From Sindora glabra (Eukaryota; Streptophyta; Magnoliopsida; Fabales; Fabaceae), in NCBI GenBank assembly GCA_020226215.1, contig CM035233.1, positions 9,920,001 through 9,984,000 on the forward strand: DNA of 64,000 nt, in the 5' to 3' direction. The notes beneath the pieces are model-generated. The model was not told the origin of the DNA, searched no databases, and was given only the letters and a program-made list of their open reading frames with translations. The position numbers were made by a program, and so were the translations under genes. This document shows, piece by piece, positions 34,611 to 48,989 of this stretch; position 1 is the first letter of the stretch, and each line of letters opens with the position of its first letter.

Positions 34611-37320
34611 ATTTTTGTACTTTTTTTCATTATTTCATTAATTTTGCTTCCTAATTTGCTTTTTATTTTTTAAGTTCTAGGGTTTACTTTATGTTTGATG
34701 CTTTACAATGATTAAAAATTTGCATATGTCATAAGTAGGAATTAATTAGGTTTAAAGATTATATAACATGATTGAATAAATTGTCTTGCAAATTGAAGTA
34801 TTCAGCATAGTAATTAATTTTAGATTAGTAAAGTAAATTTGTTAGACATTCAGCCCATGGGGTTTTAAGCCTATCTGTCAAGCATATATATAAATCTTTT
34901 CCTTCTTATGTATGATATTCCTCATTGGAGTTTTTTTTATTAAAAATTTACTTTGATTTTTTTAATATTGCATTGGCATATATATGTATAAATATGATAA
35001 AGGATACCTTTAAATGAAACCCTTAGCCAAATAGCCAACCTTATAATTTATCTTTGATGTGCTCTTTTAAGTTTAATTGACTTTTCTTTTTGTTGCACAA
35101 CTTATTAACAACTTTCCAATAAAAAATAAATATCTTTACCTAACCTTAAAGAGCTAGTGTGAGGATATGTTATGTATGAGAAGAATGTGAAAATGATCAA
35201 TATCAATTTCAGTGTTAAAAAAATGTCATGTAAAAAAATAACGAAAGATAAAAAGAAAGAAAAAAGTAAAAGAAAATAGGAAAGAAAGGAAAATGAAAGA
35301 ATTCGATAATTGTTTGAAATTTAGGGTTGACAAATTATAAGTTCTAATTATTTTGTTTTAGCTATGTTATATTTCAAATGCTTCATATGTTTCTTTTAGT
35401 CTTACACTTTCACACTAATAACATTCTTAATGGAGTTAATTGGGACTATTACTAGCCATGGAAAAGTTCTCTTAATTTATGTTTTGCATATAAATTGAAT
35501 AATGGAGATTAAATGATAAACAAACTTATGGTACTATGTTTTTATGGAATGAATTTGAGTGAAAAATTATCCTAAACACTAGTGAGTTAGGAAAATTCAC
35601 CTTATGAGGGTTTCCTAATTTAATATACTCTTTTTTAATAAAATTAATGTGCTAATAAATTTTGAGTTTGTCAAAAATGCTAGTTTATGATATGTTATGA
35701 TGCTTAAGAGATTTTAATTATTTTCTTTCTTGTGATTTTACAATCTGGACATTATTAAAGAGTTGGTATTTAATTTTTAATATTAAGCCAAGTTTTCTAT
35801 TTGCCCAAGAATGTGCAAAAGTTAAGTATAGAAGAATTTGAAAATTTTTGTATATTTACTTTCTCCTATATTAGTATCTTAATAAGTTCATGTACTTAAT
35901 TGAGTTAATTATGTCCTGCTTCATGATTAAGTCAAGACTTTATAGTATAAAACTTTAATTCTGGTTAAGTTATGAAATATAAGGTTATTCTATATTTTTA
36001 TCTATATTTAGAGTTTTGAACTCTAATTAAGATGATGTTTCTATCATAAGAAAACTAATATGAAGATTTATAAATGTTATGAAAACATCCACATTCAGCT
36101 TATATGTTTGATAGCTTAAAATTAATCATGTTAGTAAAACTAAAAGTCTTACCTTGTTATTACCTTGATTTAAACTAGTCATGGTCTTTATGCAATTTAT
36201 AGAGCTACAAACATTCGATCCATGCAAATTCAATCCTATTGGAAAGCTAAGGTTTATATCTACAATTTTCATGAATATTCATAAGTGAAATTATTTAGTT
36301 TTTGAATGAGAAAATAAACTATGAAGGTAAGTTTCAAAATAGGTATAGGTTGGATTCAGCTAAAGTTATTTTAAATTTTGGATTGTAATTTGATCTCTAG
36401 ACCATTATTTTGTGCAAGGCCTAATCCATTGGAAACTTAAAAGGTACAACTATAAATTTGTATAGTGTAGAAAACTAAAAGGCACTAAGTAATATTTAAC
36501 CTCTAAAAGTAGAACATGAAATTCAATATTCTTTCTTTCTTTTATGCTTTTGTTTTGTAAAAGCCATGAGTGGCTAAATTTTGAGTTCTATTTCAAAGTT
36601 TTTCTATTTCAATTCATTTTGGTTATGAGAGATGATTCTTTATATTCTATTCTTGATTGAGTTATCTTTTGTTTACTTTATTTATGATTTATGATATGTA
36701 AATTATTATCTAATAAGTTTCATTAGTTAATAATTTGTTGTGATCTATAGCTATGTAATCATTATAGCCCATAATTATTATAATTGATTGTTATATGTAA
36801 TAGTTGAGAGCTAGTGATTATGCTTCCAATTTTCATTTAATACCTAAGAGAAACTAAAAATAAATTAAATGATTCAAGCTAGTTTGAATTATTATTTAGT
36901 CATGGTCATGCCTTAAGTACTTAATGCCCTTACTAGTTTGAATAAAATTGATTCAATGCCAAATTAGTTAGTAATATGGAATTAATATGGGTGCCAGGCT
37001 TAAATTAATTAATATCATGAACCAAATGAGGATTATCTAGCTTTTAAGTGATTTTTAGCTAAATAATCAAATCAAAGATAGTTAATTAGTCGTCTAGGAT
37101 CAATTAGCAAATTCAAATTCAAATTCCTTTTGAATTATAGCTTTTTTCTTCTTATAGTAGTTATCTTTTACTTTTTATACTTTTCTTTTTTATATTTTCC
37201 TTCCTCATAATTAAAACTCTTTTTCCTTTTGTGTTTCTATTTGACCTTCTAAATTGATCCATTAGCTTCTAGGGTTTAACTTGAATTCACTTAATATTGC
37301 AAGTTCTTGTAGGAATCGTA
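34611..37320 (+). mobile_element. Probable 3' non-coding part of the Ty3/gypsy element
   Basis: This is A+T-rich sequence without coding blocks. It contains a purine-rich 'aaaagaaagaaaaaagtaaaag' stretch near 35,250 (first 20 bases) and 'ctagggtttaacttgaattc' near 37,270, of a kind usual in gypsy 3' regions. No terminal repeat pair was established. Confidence 0.3.
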
Positions 37321-37439
37321 AATTTAATTTTTGTAAATTTGACACACACTAGGGTATAAGGGTTAATGACTATTAGATATGATAGATATGCTTAGGGACA
37401 TACATTTTAATCATTTTCTTGCTAGTTTAAATCACTAAA

Positions 37440-37685
37440 CCATGCATACAGAAATCACATATGAGTTTGATATAGAATATGATACAAATAAGAAGTGATT
37501 TGAAACAATATAATACAATAGAATGTGATAAGTTATAATACAATGCGATATAATAAGGTATAGTGTGTTATAAAGTGACATGAAAGGATATGACATGATG
37601 CAATACATTAAGATAGGGTAAAATATGACATAATGTTAAAGTAACGTAATTTGATATGATATGATTCAACATGAGGCATTATGAT
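37440..37685. repeat. Low-complexity GATATGATA-type region
   Basis: About 240 bases consist mostly of variants of GATAT, AATACAAT, GACATGA and ATGATAT with very few C residues. Word spacing is irregular, so it is a degenerate minisatellite. The LTR-like sequence that follows suggests it is the U3 part of a gypsy LTR. Confidence 0.6.
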
Positions 37686-37689
37686 TCAA

Positions 37690-38430
37690 GGGGGTTAGGT
37701 AAGGAAATTAGTTAAAAAATATTAGGTTAGACTGAGAAAATTGAGGAACCTTAAAATGCTTAGAAAGAGGTGGAAAAAAACTTAATTACAGTCATATCAA
37801 TAGGGTTGAAGCTCTTAAGCCATCAATTAGATAAAGTAAAACCAGTTGACCAATTCAAGTAAATAAGGTATAAAAGACTTTTTTTTTTTACCATTTTTCA
37901 ATTCATTCCTCATGCTTTCTTTTGGGGAACTTCCTAGAATACTCTATTCTCTCTTAATTTTCTCTCTATGTGAGTGAAAAATCTAAGTAAAGCCTTGCCA
38001 AACCAAACATCTACCAATTTAACACCTGTTACATCTTTTTACAATCATAGAGTAAGGTTTTCCTATTATTATAAAGTCTGCACACTTCATCAATGGAACC
38101 TCTATGGACTGTAATAATGATGAGAAATAATCTTGCTTTTTAGTCACACTTAAATTCATTTAACCTTGCATTATGAGTTAATAGGCAATGTTACTATTAT
38201 GTCCTATGCTTTTCAAAAATTATTTGGTTACCTATTTGTGGGGTTTAGATCTAATGTATATGTGTACATGAAACACCTAAAAGCTACTTGACATAGACTA
38301 ATAATTTACTTTTATCATTAAAAGGAGGACTAAAGAAAGATGGTTAAACCAACATCACCTAGTTGTTATTGATCTTATGAGGCTTATAGAATTTTTTTAT
38401 ATGCATTTTACTACTTGAAGCTAGACATAG
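37690..38430 (+). mobile_element. LTR-like sequence with TATA box
   Basis: A clear TATAAAAG lies at about 37,869 after 'aagtaaataagg'. It is followed by a T-run and a pyrimidine-rich leader containing 'attctctcttaattttctct'. This is the promoter layout of a plant gypsy LTR. No second LTR or PBS was identified, so it may be a solo LTR or chance. Confidence 0.35.
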
Positions 38431-38479
38431 GTGTCATGACCATAACCGTAAACTTGGGTTTTATTAAAGAAATGTCTTT

Positions 38480-38680
38480 TATGTACATGATCTATATTTG
38501 TGATTGTGATTAATTCAAAACTTAGGAACGTAATCAATTAGGATTATGGAATAATATGGAAATGTAGATATTATCCATCTATCTAATTTTTTTATTCTAT
38601 TGGCATATAATTTTATGCAACATAGTTTGATCAATCATAATTATATATAAATTTTATCAAAAAAAATTTCTAAGAATATG
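38480..38680 (+). mobile_element. Copia LTR fragment related to 23,735-23,926
   Basis: Shared blocks in order are 'gattgtgattaattcaaaac', 'taggaacgtaatcaatta', 'tttattctattggcatataa' and 'gtttgatcaatcataatt'. No PBS follows, so this is a solo or broken LTR of the same family as the copy at 23.7 kb. Confidence 0.6.
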
Positions 38681-41100
38681 AATTTTCTTAGGTAATTAAC
38701 TTTGAATTAAATATGAGAATCTGTCATCCTTTTAAAACATTTGTGAGAATATAAGGATGATTTCACTATCATAATGCCTCATATATTTGGAAAAGAAAAT
38801 GTATTTAAAAAAAAGTTAAAAATAGGTTTCCACATCTTGTTTGTATAGGTTAAAAAAAGGAATTGAGAAATTTAGTGAAAAATCATTTTTTTCTTGTTTA
38901 GATTGAGAGTAAAGTGAAGGAAAAAAACTCACTAGTACACAAAATGACATTATTAACTTTATTACATAATTATGTAAATATGTGTAAAATAAATATAAAT
39001 TTATATAAAAAAACACCTTCCAACTATAAAATGTAATTTTTTTAATTTATATATAATAAAAATATTAATTATATGCATTATTATGTTAAAACATTATCTA
39101 TTACATATACATATATAAAATTTTCCTATGAGAAATTTATTCTTAACATAATATAGTAAAATAGATAGAAAAGTATGAATTAGTTTACGTAAAACATGTA
39201 TTTTTAAATGTGAGTAAATTTCATCTATTTAATTATGTATTTATTATTATCCAATTTTATACGTAAGATGAATATAATAACCACATATAACTCACTAGTT
39301 GAATCATAGAAGAATATAGTTTTAAAAGATTTACAACACCTTTTACACTATCATTCCTTATTTCTTAATGTATAAAATCATATTTGATATAATGTAATTA
39401 AAAAGAAAAACAATTAGTATGTTGTAATCATTAGTTTGAAAATGTAAATTAAAAATACTTGTCATACAAAAATCTAAGCTAATAAATTTCAAATAGATAA
39501 CTAATTAAACCAAAAATAAAAGGAAAAGAAAAATTTAGGAAAAAAAAAGATAGATGTATAATTAAGAGGACAATAGAGTAGTTTAAACTTAGAAATGAGG
39601 CTATTTCTAGAAAATATAAAGCTTTGATTGCTTATTTTAGTAGATATAATCTTAGTTATGACAAAGTTATAATAACTTAAATTACCCAAAAAAAAAGTTA
39701 TAATGAATCTTAGAGAGTAAAGTGTAATATTATAAGATGTATTTTAGGCTCTTCTAAAATATAAGATGTATTTTAGAGAGTAAAGTGTAATATTATAACA
39801 CTTAATGAAAAAAATCAAGGGTTTAAAATTTTATAAATAATAATAAATTAAGAAAAATAATTTTTAAGTTTATTACTTTCAATTCCCTTGATTCTCTTAT
39901 CGAGGGTTATGATTTTGCACTTTATCTTTTAAAATACATTTAACACTATAAAGATGCATAATCCAAATCCTACATCCTACTGGTAAATGCAAGGGTAACA
40001 TAAGTATTTTTTAAATAAATTTTCTTAAACAACTAGTAAAAGATTCTTTTAAATTCTTTTCTTTTTCTTTTGTTGCTTTTTTCAAATTCTTTTCCTTTCA
40101 AAGTAAAAGCATTTATTTAGATAGAATTGAAAATACATTTTGAAATCAATGAAAGTCTAATTCAAAAATGGAATTGTTATTCTTATTTGCCATAAAGTAG
40201 AGTTAGTTGCTTAGCTAATTTCATAAGTTTAACTAGGAGTTAACTATTCTTAAGCCATATTTATTAAGGAAAACCATACTAAGGTGTAAATAAGATTAGC
40301 TTACCAAATAATGTGAGAATGCAAGAATTTTTTTTAAAAAAAATAGGTTTGGCCCATTTGAAAAAAGACCTAAATAATTGCAAATTCAAACCTAGGCATT
40401 CAATAAATTAAGAATTCATTAGAAAATTTCAAAAATCCTTGCTAAGGACTTGAAAAGAATAAGGGATTGTTTTAAACTCTTTATAATCATGATCGATGTG
40501 GAATCATTAAATATAATTCTATTAGCCTCTCCATAAATTAGCATCAGTGCATGTAATATGCTAGAAGGTAAAGGTTTTAAGTGCTATAATTAATTAAAGA
40601 ATAAAAGTAGAAACTTTATATTCATTGCCTATTGAATCTAAAATCTTCTAAATTACATAAAGGCTATTTACCATATAAGAAATATGTTAGCTTAACTAGG
40701 CCTTATTTAATGTATTTTACATGAGGATCTAAGCTAACCTAATTCCATCCCTTATCAAGCTATGACCATGAGCTTTAGTAAAAAAGTTTAAGAATTTCTC
40801 ATAATTATAAAATAATTATAATGTTCTTATAGCCTGAGCTTCAAAAGAATGAAGGATCCTTAAGATGGAGATCCCACTTCACATGGTGGTAGCGATAGCA
40901 CTTTAACCTAAGTATTTGAAAAGAAATAAATCACAAAAAGTTTAAGTTTGAGAGTTTAAGTTAACATTATACTTAAACAATTAAATCCATAAGACAATAA
41001 TTTAATAGACTATTATTAACTTAATTATAAGGTAAGTAAACTCATGAATACACTTATTAAAGGACCACATTATACCATTTGTAAAGGAAATATAAGAATG
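38681..41100. other. A+T-rich intergenic DNA with one small tandem repeat
   Basis: No coding remnants. The open frames 39016-38816 and 39689-39501 (-) are chance. A 63-bp tandem repeat at 39,711 is listed separately. Confidence 0.4.
39711..39798. repeat. 63-bp tandem repeat, 1.4 copies
   Basis: 'tagagagtaaagtgtaatat' starts at 39,711 and again at 39,774. The word ATAAGATGTATTTTAG also occurs twice inside (39,732 and 39,761). The repeated blocks are identical, so the duplication is young compared with its surroundings. Confidence 0.85.
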
Positions 41101-41199
41101 CAATTCATATATTGGCTATGACATTAGTTCCTGCCAAAAATATGAGTGTAAAGTTTTCATAGTAGATTACTATCATATGTGTAGAATAAAAAACCCTCC

Positions 41200-42900
41200 T
41201 TATAACTCTTGATTAACCTTATTCCTTTACAAACCTAACCTTATCCTTTTAGGTTCAACTTTTTTCTTTCACAAATAGACATACAAATTGATGTATAAGC
41301 CACATTAACATGTACTAACTTCCCTAATCATATCATTAATGTGTGATTTCATAATTTATCATGTATTCCATAACTTTTTAGTTATAACCTATTCATATAA
41401 TAAATATCAAACTTATTTGTCATTCACACATTCAACTTAAAGTCACATGTTTTCATAAAAAGTAGATTGGAATAAAATATATTAATTAAAATCTTCTAAA
41501 CAAACAAAACATAATTAGAAGCATGGTGAATCGATTAAAGAATTGATTTAGGCCATATAGAGATTAGCGTAGCCTTAATGAATCGATTAGTAAATTAATT
41601 CCCTCAATAATTTTTTTAGGATAAATTAATTTACTAATCAGTTCAAGTCATACCAAAATGCTCTAGGCTTGATTAATTGACTAATGAATTGATTCACCTA
41701 TGAAATTTTATAGATTTTTATTGAAATACATTGTTCATTTTATAAAACTTGCCACCACTCTTACTTATTTCCTTTATTCTCTCAACCATACCACCATATT
41801 TCATAAAAAAACTTGTTTCAATATTAAAATTCATAATTTCTATGCTAAAAAAAATCAATCCAAGTTTCCTATAAGACCCTGTATTAGCTAAAGTACAAAT
41901 AACCTTAGGAAATCAAATAAAAGTTTAAGTAGAATACATATTACTTATGAGTTTGAAGAGGAAGGGTTGATGTAAGCTTTGTAATGGATTAAGTTATTAA
42001 GCATAAAAAGGAATAATTTTCAAATTAGGGCACAAACTTTTTTAAGCCGAATTCATCCTGATTCAATTAAATTCATGCCAATTCATTTATGAAATCAAAG
42101 GAGATTCAATAAGGAAGCATCTTGTAATGGAGATGATTAAGAAACTCTTACCTTAATGGGTTAATGATAAAGAGAAAAAGGAGGTTGAGGAAGATGAGTA
42201 GAAAGAAGCCTTAGAAGATGAGTGACAATGTTAGTGTTTGAGAAAATGAATTAAGGTATAGAAGTTATGTTATAAGAGGAGTGACAACAAGGGTTAATGG
42301 TAATTAGTATATCAGGACTCCTCCAAACTCTTTCTTAGCCATCTTATTTCATAATATAGGACTATGCATAAGTTCAATAAATTATTGCCACACATTCTTT
42401 ATATTATAGTGTCATCTTAAAGAAGATTTATCTAATCATAATGGTTTAATTATTGACTTACTTATTCACAGTTCACCTAGCAATGTAGTTGAATTCCTAA
42501 TAACTTAATTATTTTTAACTTCATAATTTAATTTACATTAACTCTAAAATTTTAATTATACATTTAATTAACAAATTTACTAATCTAAATACTACTAAGT
42601 GTAATAAGGATGAAGTTTTGAATCACAATTTTACTTAAATGGTGTTCTAACAGTTGAAAGTGAGTTAACTTCATGAAGAGATTAAAGATGAATAAATATT
42701 AGGGGTAGAAATAGGATGAGAAGTTAAACCTTTAACCATGGAAGTTTAAGTAAGAAAGAGCCATAGTTAGAGAGAATATAAGGAATGTTATAAAAGAGGG
42801 TAGAAAGGGATGGAGAAGTGTTATGAAATTTTGGTTTTTCTCTTTTGCACTTATATAATGGTTTTTATATACCTATACCTTAGGTAATCGACTATTGAAA
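41200..42900 (-). mobile_element. Probable gypsy-type LTR remnant, related to 62.4-63.7 kb
   Basis: Blocks with repeated AATTGATT/AATTAATT words (41,520-41,700) are followed by 'aataattttcaaattagggcacaaac' at about 42,013 (first 20 bases cited as the match). This matches 'aataatttcaagttagggca' at 63,218. Purine-rich sequence (42,165-42,280 and 42,660-42,790) follows, as at 63,480-63,560. Reading on the - strand gives the usual pyrimidine leader. Confidence 0.35.
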
Positions 42901-45900
42901 CCCTTTTTTTCCTTTCGAAAAATGGGGAATCGTGGTTAGTTCTCAAAGTTCTTCATTTTTAAATAAATGAATTTCTCTATTCATTTTCTTAAAAGGTCTA
43001 GTAATTAATTATGATATTGATTCATGCTTTTTCAAAGGCCCTTATAAATAAAGTAATTGATTTTTTAAGTATAAGTTTCAAGAAATTTATTATAAAATTA
43101 ATTACTTTGCCTAAGAAAGGGTCCTAATTTGCTATAAAGCCTTTCCCCTTTAAAATATTTTTTTTCAAATTCTTCTACTTAATTTCAATCAATTTCATAT
43201 CATTCATAATTTAAACCATAACATTAACTAAAGTATACATGTTAAAAAATTAAATTAATGAAGCTTAGACTTTACTTTCATCACATGGGAACATGAATAT
43301 ACTAATTTAGTTCACTTGTTAAAGCAAGATCATAAAACATATTCAAACAAGTGATAAAATACACATACACAAATAATAAGGCATTAAACAATTGCTTAGA
43401 ACATGTACAAAATAACATCCATTACTTACAATTGTCAAACCCACCAAATAAAATAATAAAAGGCAATTTCCCCTAAAATAAGGTACTACCAAAACTTCAG
43501 GATATTTTACCCTTATGGAAATTTTTAGTTCCTAATTTATCTCTTCTTTCCTAGAATCCCAAAAGGCCTTAAATTAAAGTACCTTTTTTGAAATAAAGTG
43601 CTTGACATATTTATTGATGATTGCCATTAATTTAATTTCATATGTTAAAAGAACTAAATGTTATGGAACCTATGATATTTATAGCTTCTATGTTGGATAA
43701 ACTTGTGAAACATAGTAGTAACCCTTACCTTTTTATGATAAGAAAAGGCATAATGTATATGTGGGCTAGGTTTCCTTCCCATATAAAATGCATCACACCA
43801 TCTATAGCTAACCCTTAAAAAGCATTTTATCCATATCTTAAAACTTAAAGGGCTTTTTCCTATTACTGGTGTATTCTAATGATCTAAAGTAGTCATATAA
43901 ATTATGATTATACAATAATGCATAATTTTATAAAAATATGCAAGCAATTAAAGATTGCAATCAAACTCTTACACTTAATTAGAATTACTTCAAGCTAAGC
44001 AAATTTTATTGCATAATAATAATTCAAATAAAAGATAATCTGAGCTATGCGTTAATTATAAGAAGAAATGAAGGCAAACTTATACATATAGATGAACAAA
44101 CCACTAGATTAGTATATAACTGAATTCTTTGAGATGCTATATTCTTTGAGTCTAAAATTGCACCTTTAAAACTTTTATCTTCACACATATAGAGAGGTTA
44201 ATACCATAATTTTGAGTTTTAAATCTAGATATCCTTCAATGATAACTAAGGGTTTTGTTTATAGTTAAAGATAAGGAATGTTAATAACATTTCATGATCC
44301 CCTTAAATATCAATTCAAAACTATTTGTATTCAATCCATTCATATTTTTAAGTTAGAAAACACAAATGTATATGGTAAAAACCCTTATTTTTCAACTTTT
44401 AGATTGTGTTCCTTATGATCCAAATGCATATTAGAGTAATAAATGAATGTACAGGTTAAAAAATAGGCTAATGGAACTAAATTGGTGCCTACAGTATGGA
44501 TACAACTCAAATGGTAATATTTGCATCCCTTGGTGTAACAAATGGGTCCTAGTGTTATAAGGTCTAATTGCTCACCCATATGCCTCAATTTATTTTGTAA
44601 AAGCCTAGTTCTAGGTGTTTTGAATTCATTTTTTATGTCATTTTGGTATTTTTCAAGTATTTGAGATCTTTCTCCTTTTTCTTAATATGGTTTGACATTT
44701 GCTTTCAACTAGAGCCTTGAATATTATTAAAACCTACTTAGATATTGTCACAATCATAGTAAAATGTCTATAAACAAATATATAATGGTTATCTTTGATA
44801 ATAGAGCTTACAAAATGATAACTTTAGGTAAATAAACATATCATTATCAAGATAATAAGTAGGTATGTCCTTTTGCTATTAATCAAACCTTATACTTCAT
44901 TACCCATTATAGAGCACATTACTTGTTCTATAGTACTAAGCTATTTATCCAAAGTAGGTGAATTTAGTACTTTTTTGTATGAAAAAGGTTGATTATCTTC
45001 CATAGAAATATTCAAGAAATATCCTCTCATTATCTTAAAACATTAATGAGGAATAATTCCATTTAAACTTTTATGTTTATATGAATGCTAAGAGGTTTTT
45101 AATGTTATCCGTCCATTTTCATACATAATCTCATGACTTTTTGGATATAAACCTACCTCATGTAATCAAAACACCCTATCTTGGTATTCCTTTAACTTAT
45201 AAACATTAAAAAACCTAGAAAATTTTATTTGTAAGGATAATGTACACTTATAAAAATAAAAATTTAAATAATTATCAAAATATATAATTAAAGTACAATA
45301 TTATTTTATTCTTGATCTCTTCTTATATGTTAAATGTCAATATATGTAAAAAAAATAAGATTTCAAGTATTTTAACATTAGTTTAAGGGAAAATTTCTCT
45401 CTTTTTACTGAATAGTAAAAAATATGGGGACATTCTTATCAATATTATAGGAATAATATATATAATTAACATATATGTGTATATAATTTCTTATTCTTTT
45501 TAGCAATAATTGCAACCACTTCTTATAAGATTAGTCTACCTTTACCCATAAAATTAAAGATCTTTTTTTTTTACTTTAACAATATTAAGGGAATCATTCT
45601 TTAGAAATTCCACATTTTTAGATTGAAACTTAGTTTAAGCTTTATCTTAATGTTCACCTTATATAAAGTAATATAAGGTTCAAAGTACCAAATAAAGATA
45701 CATTTATGGCATTTAAAATGTAAATTATCAAATTTTTAAGAAGAGTTATGAATAAACTTTGTTAACCTCAAAGACCTAAGCCTTCTAAATTAGGATTTGC
45801 ACTAATTATAAACACCATGTTATGATTCTAAAATTAGTTGAGTTGGACTTAACAATTTTAAATATAAAAAATGAAGAAGAGAAAATCATTAAAAAAACCC

Positions 45901-47180
45901 TTTAAAATACCTAAAAAGACATTTAGAAAAGTTAAAATGCATGAAATCAGCTTTATCAAAATGAAATGGTCCTTGAGACCATGAAATTGAAACCCATGTT
46001 GCAAGGCCTACTTGTGGTAGAATTCTTTATGGTATCATCAAGTTTAGATTTGTATCATAAGCCTATTTGATTACCCTCCATTCATTGCCCAACTTAAAAA
46101 CCCATTTCCTAAGTTAATATATATTTGGTTGTTGGAATAACTTGTCTTAGAAGTGGAAAATGGGGTTTTCATATATTTCATTACATTTTTTATTTAGAAG
46201 ATACACATAAATAAATTATAAACTAAAAATTGGTTGACATTAATGAAAAATGGAAATGCTTATAGCTATTTTTGCTTTTTACTGTAAATAGAACAACTTG
46301 AGTATCACAATTTTTCTAAATGCTCCTATTTATTACTTTTATTTTTTTTTAGATTTTTGTTGTTGAAATATGGCTTTAGACTCATAAGAGGTTGCTGCAT
46401 TGAGGAAAATCTTAGTAAGTATCTTTAAATCCTTATTCCTTGTTTCATATTATTGCATTTGTATATGCATTTCTTTTTTCATTTCTCAATGCAAATTTGC
46501 ATCTTCTTTGATTATTTATAGATGTCTTGATTAGTATGAAATAAATTAATGATTAGTGATTTAAGATAAATGTCAGATCCAAAATAATTAGTTGAAACTA
46601 ATAATCAAATCAATCATAATTTGATATGAATAATGAAATTTTAATCATATAAATTCATGCATCATTTAATAATTACCTTTTTTATTCTTATTCATGTTTG
46701 ATTCTAAGTGCATGTAGTTCCTTTGCTTGTTTATTTTGCATAAACAGAAAAAAGGAACATTGTCAAACCTTGAAATTGCATTATCTAGGAGGGAAAAAAA
46801 CCCTATTTTTTCATTTAAACCTTTATAGATTCATTTCAACAATTTATTTAGTACTTTTTTTCTTTAAACAATCCCATTCTAAATAATAAAGTGTATTGTC
46901 AAACATCTAAAATGTTCTTGTGGTGGAATAAATTTTTGTATAGTAATAAAAAGTTTAGTGTAGTATTACGTCTCACACTTTATTACTATATTTATACTTT
47001 AGTATTCAAAAAAGTTCATTTTCTAGCATACTAAAAAGTGTTAAATTTAATTTGTATCACTTAATACACTTTTTAAATAGAAACCCTAACTCAAAATGTG
47101 GTTTTCAACATAAATTGGGTTCAAATAGATTCATGGTTAAAAAGTATTGTTGGAAATATATAAACTTGATTTTTAATTAA
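42901..47180. other. A+T-rich intergenic DNA, no gene seen
   Basis: There are no supported genes and no clear element ends. The - strand at about 44,830-44,640 gives a weak copia-integrase-like reading (FKALVES after a YIFVY block) with stops. It is too weak to annotate. The open frame 44588-44385 (-) and the frame 46698-46886 have no recognisable similarity. Confidence 0.4.
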
Positions 47181-48989
47181 GAAAAATGCAAATTACCCTT
47201 ACAACTATGGGATGGTCAAATTTTACTCACACAAACTATGGAAATAGATAAATTACTCTTAAAATAATACAAAACTTGGATTCTACTCTTATCATTACTG
47301 AATTAATGAAAAACATTAGAAAAAATTATAAACTACCCTTATCAACTATAGGGTGGTTGCATTTTATTTCTAATATCTTTGAAAAACTTGTAAATCAAAC
47401 TCTTAATTATATAAAATTTGTAATTAATATACATTATCTTCTTAATTAATATTTTTATTAATTTACATATTTTTTAATAAGTGTGAATCATAATAATATT
47501 ATTATATATTGGATCATCACATCATTTTTTATGCATAATTTTTATGTTATATAATTAGTGAAAATCAAATTAAATATATAAACTTTAATTAAATATTTGA
47601 AAATGAGTTACAAAATTATGTATAAAAAGTGACGTAATAAATTAATACACAATAATATTGTAATTCTTATTTACTAGTGTTACTCAATGATAATCATTAC
47701 TATTCATTTTCTTTTTGAATTAATCACTCATTCTATGGAATATAGCTTGAAAATATATATTAAGTGAAGAAGTGAAATAAAAATAAATGATATACTACAT
47801 GAAAAAAAGATAAAAAAAACTTATTATTTTCATTTCAAATGATCATATTCAATTTAATGGTGATGATAAATAATAATTTATGTTTAGCCCCTAAGATTTT
47901 TTTTCTATAATTTACTTTATTTAAAATTTCATAATTATAGAATTTATGAGTCATTTTTATTTTATTCCTTTAAAATTTATAAATTATTGTAATTGTAAAA
48001 CTCATATTTAGACAAATACATTTCTTTTTCAAAGATACATTATATTAGTTAGTAAGTTTAGTTCATTTGTCAAATACATTTTTCTATAAATTTGTAATAA
48101 TTTATAAAATTTTCATATATAATATTTTATCTCTAACAAAATTTTAGTTTACTTATAATGTTAAAAATAATTAATTTATAAAATAATTTTATTTTTCACT
48201 TCTAACACATTGAAATTGGCCTATTCGGATTTTACATTCATCTTTAAGTTTAGGATTTAAAAAATTACTTTAATTTATTATTTTCTTTATAATTTTAATT
48301 CTAATTAATACTTATTGAATTAATTAATAATTTTATAAAATTATGCAATTTTTCATTAACTTTTTAAATATGAATTACAATACTACTGTGTGTTAATTTA
48401 TTAGCTTATTTTTTACACATAATTTTGTAACTTACTTTCTAGTATTTTATTCAAAGTCAATCTATTTAACTTAATTTTTATTACTTGTATAACATAAAAT
48501 TAAATTATACACAAAAAATGATGTAATAATTTAGCATATAATAATATTATGATTCCTACTTATTTTTTTTAAAAATTAAGTAATTTAATAAAATAGTTAA
48601 TTAAGTAGATAATGAGTATTAATTGCAAGTTTTGCATAATTAAAGGATTTGATTTGTAAATTTTCAAAATTAGTGAGAGTAAAATACAACTACTTCATAG
48701 TTAGTGGGGTAATTTATAATTTTCCTTATGTTAATTTTGTAATAATGGGGTAGAAACCAAGTTTCATATAGGGTAATTTGCCTATTTGTATGGTTCGTAA
48801 GGGTAAAATCCGACTATCCCATAGTTAATTGAGATAATTTGCAACTTCCCATAATGTTTTCTATTAATTTAGTAACAATAGGTTAAACTCCAAATTTTGT
48901 ATTTTTCATATAGTAATTCACTTATTTTTATAGTTCATAGGGGTAAAATTTAACCACTTTATAATTGGTGGGGCTAATTTGCATTTTTC
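47181..48989. mobile_element. Long-TIR Mutator-like (MULE-type) non-autonomous element
   Basis: The element starts GAAAAATGCAAATTACCC at 47,181 and ends with the inverted match GGGCTAATTTGCATTTTTC at 48,989. The terminal inverted repeats extend inward about 500-650 bp on each side: 'gagttacaaaattatgtata' at about 47,607 pairs with 'acacataattttgtaactta' at about 48,415. Outer TIRs hold tandem subrepeats of the form 'gggtaaaatccgactatccc' to 'gataatttgcaacttccc', three units on the right (48,672, 48,787 and 48,935) and about two on the left. The unpaired centre is about 650 bp, with no transposase. Long TIRs with subrepeats fit Mutator-like elements. I could not define a 9-bp target duplication. 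Confidence 0.8.

Noticed and set aside
44385..44588. 67-codon open frame on the - strand (contains HTVGTNLVPLAYF)
   Set aside because: No family recognised, no neighbouring coding blocks in the same direction, and the surroundings are decayed.
44640..44830. Possible minus-strand copia integrase fragment (FKALVES, YIFVY)
   Set aside because: Only two short blocks match, with a stop between them and no DNGGEF-type motif following. Not enough to annotate.
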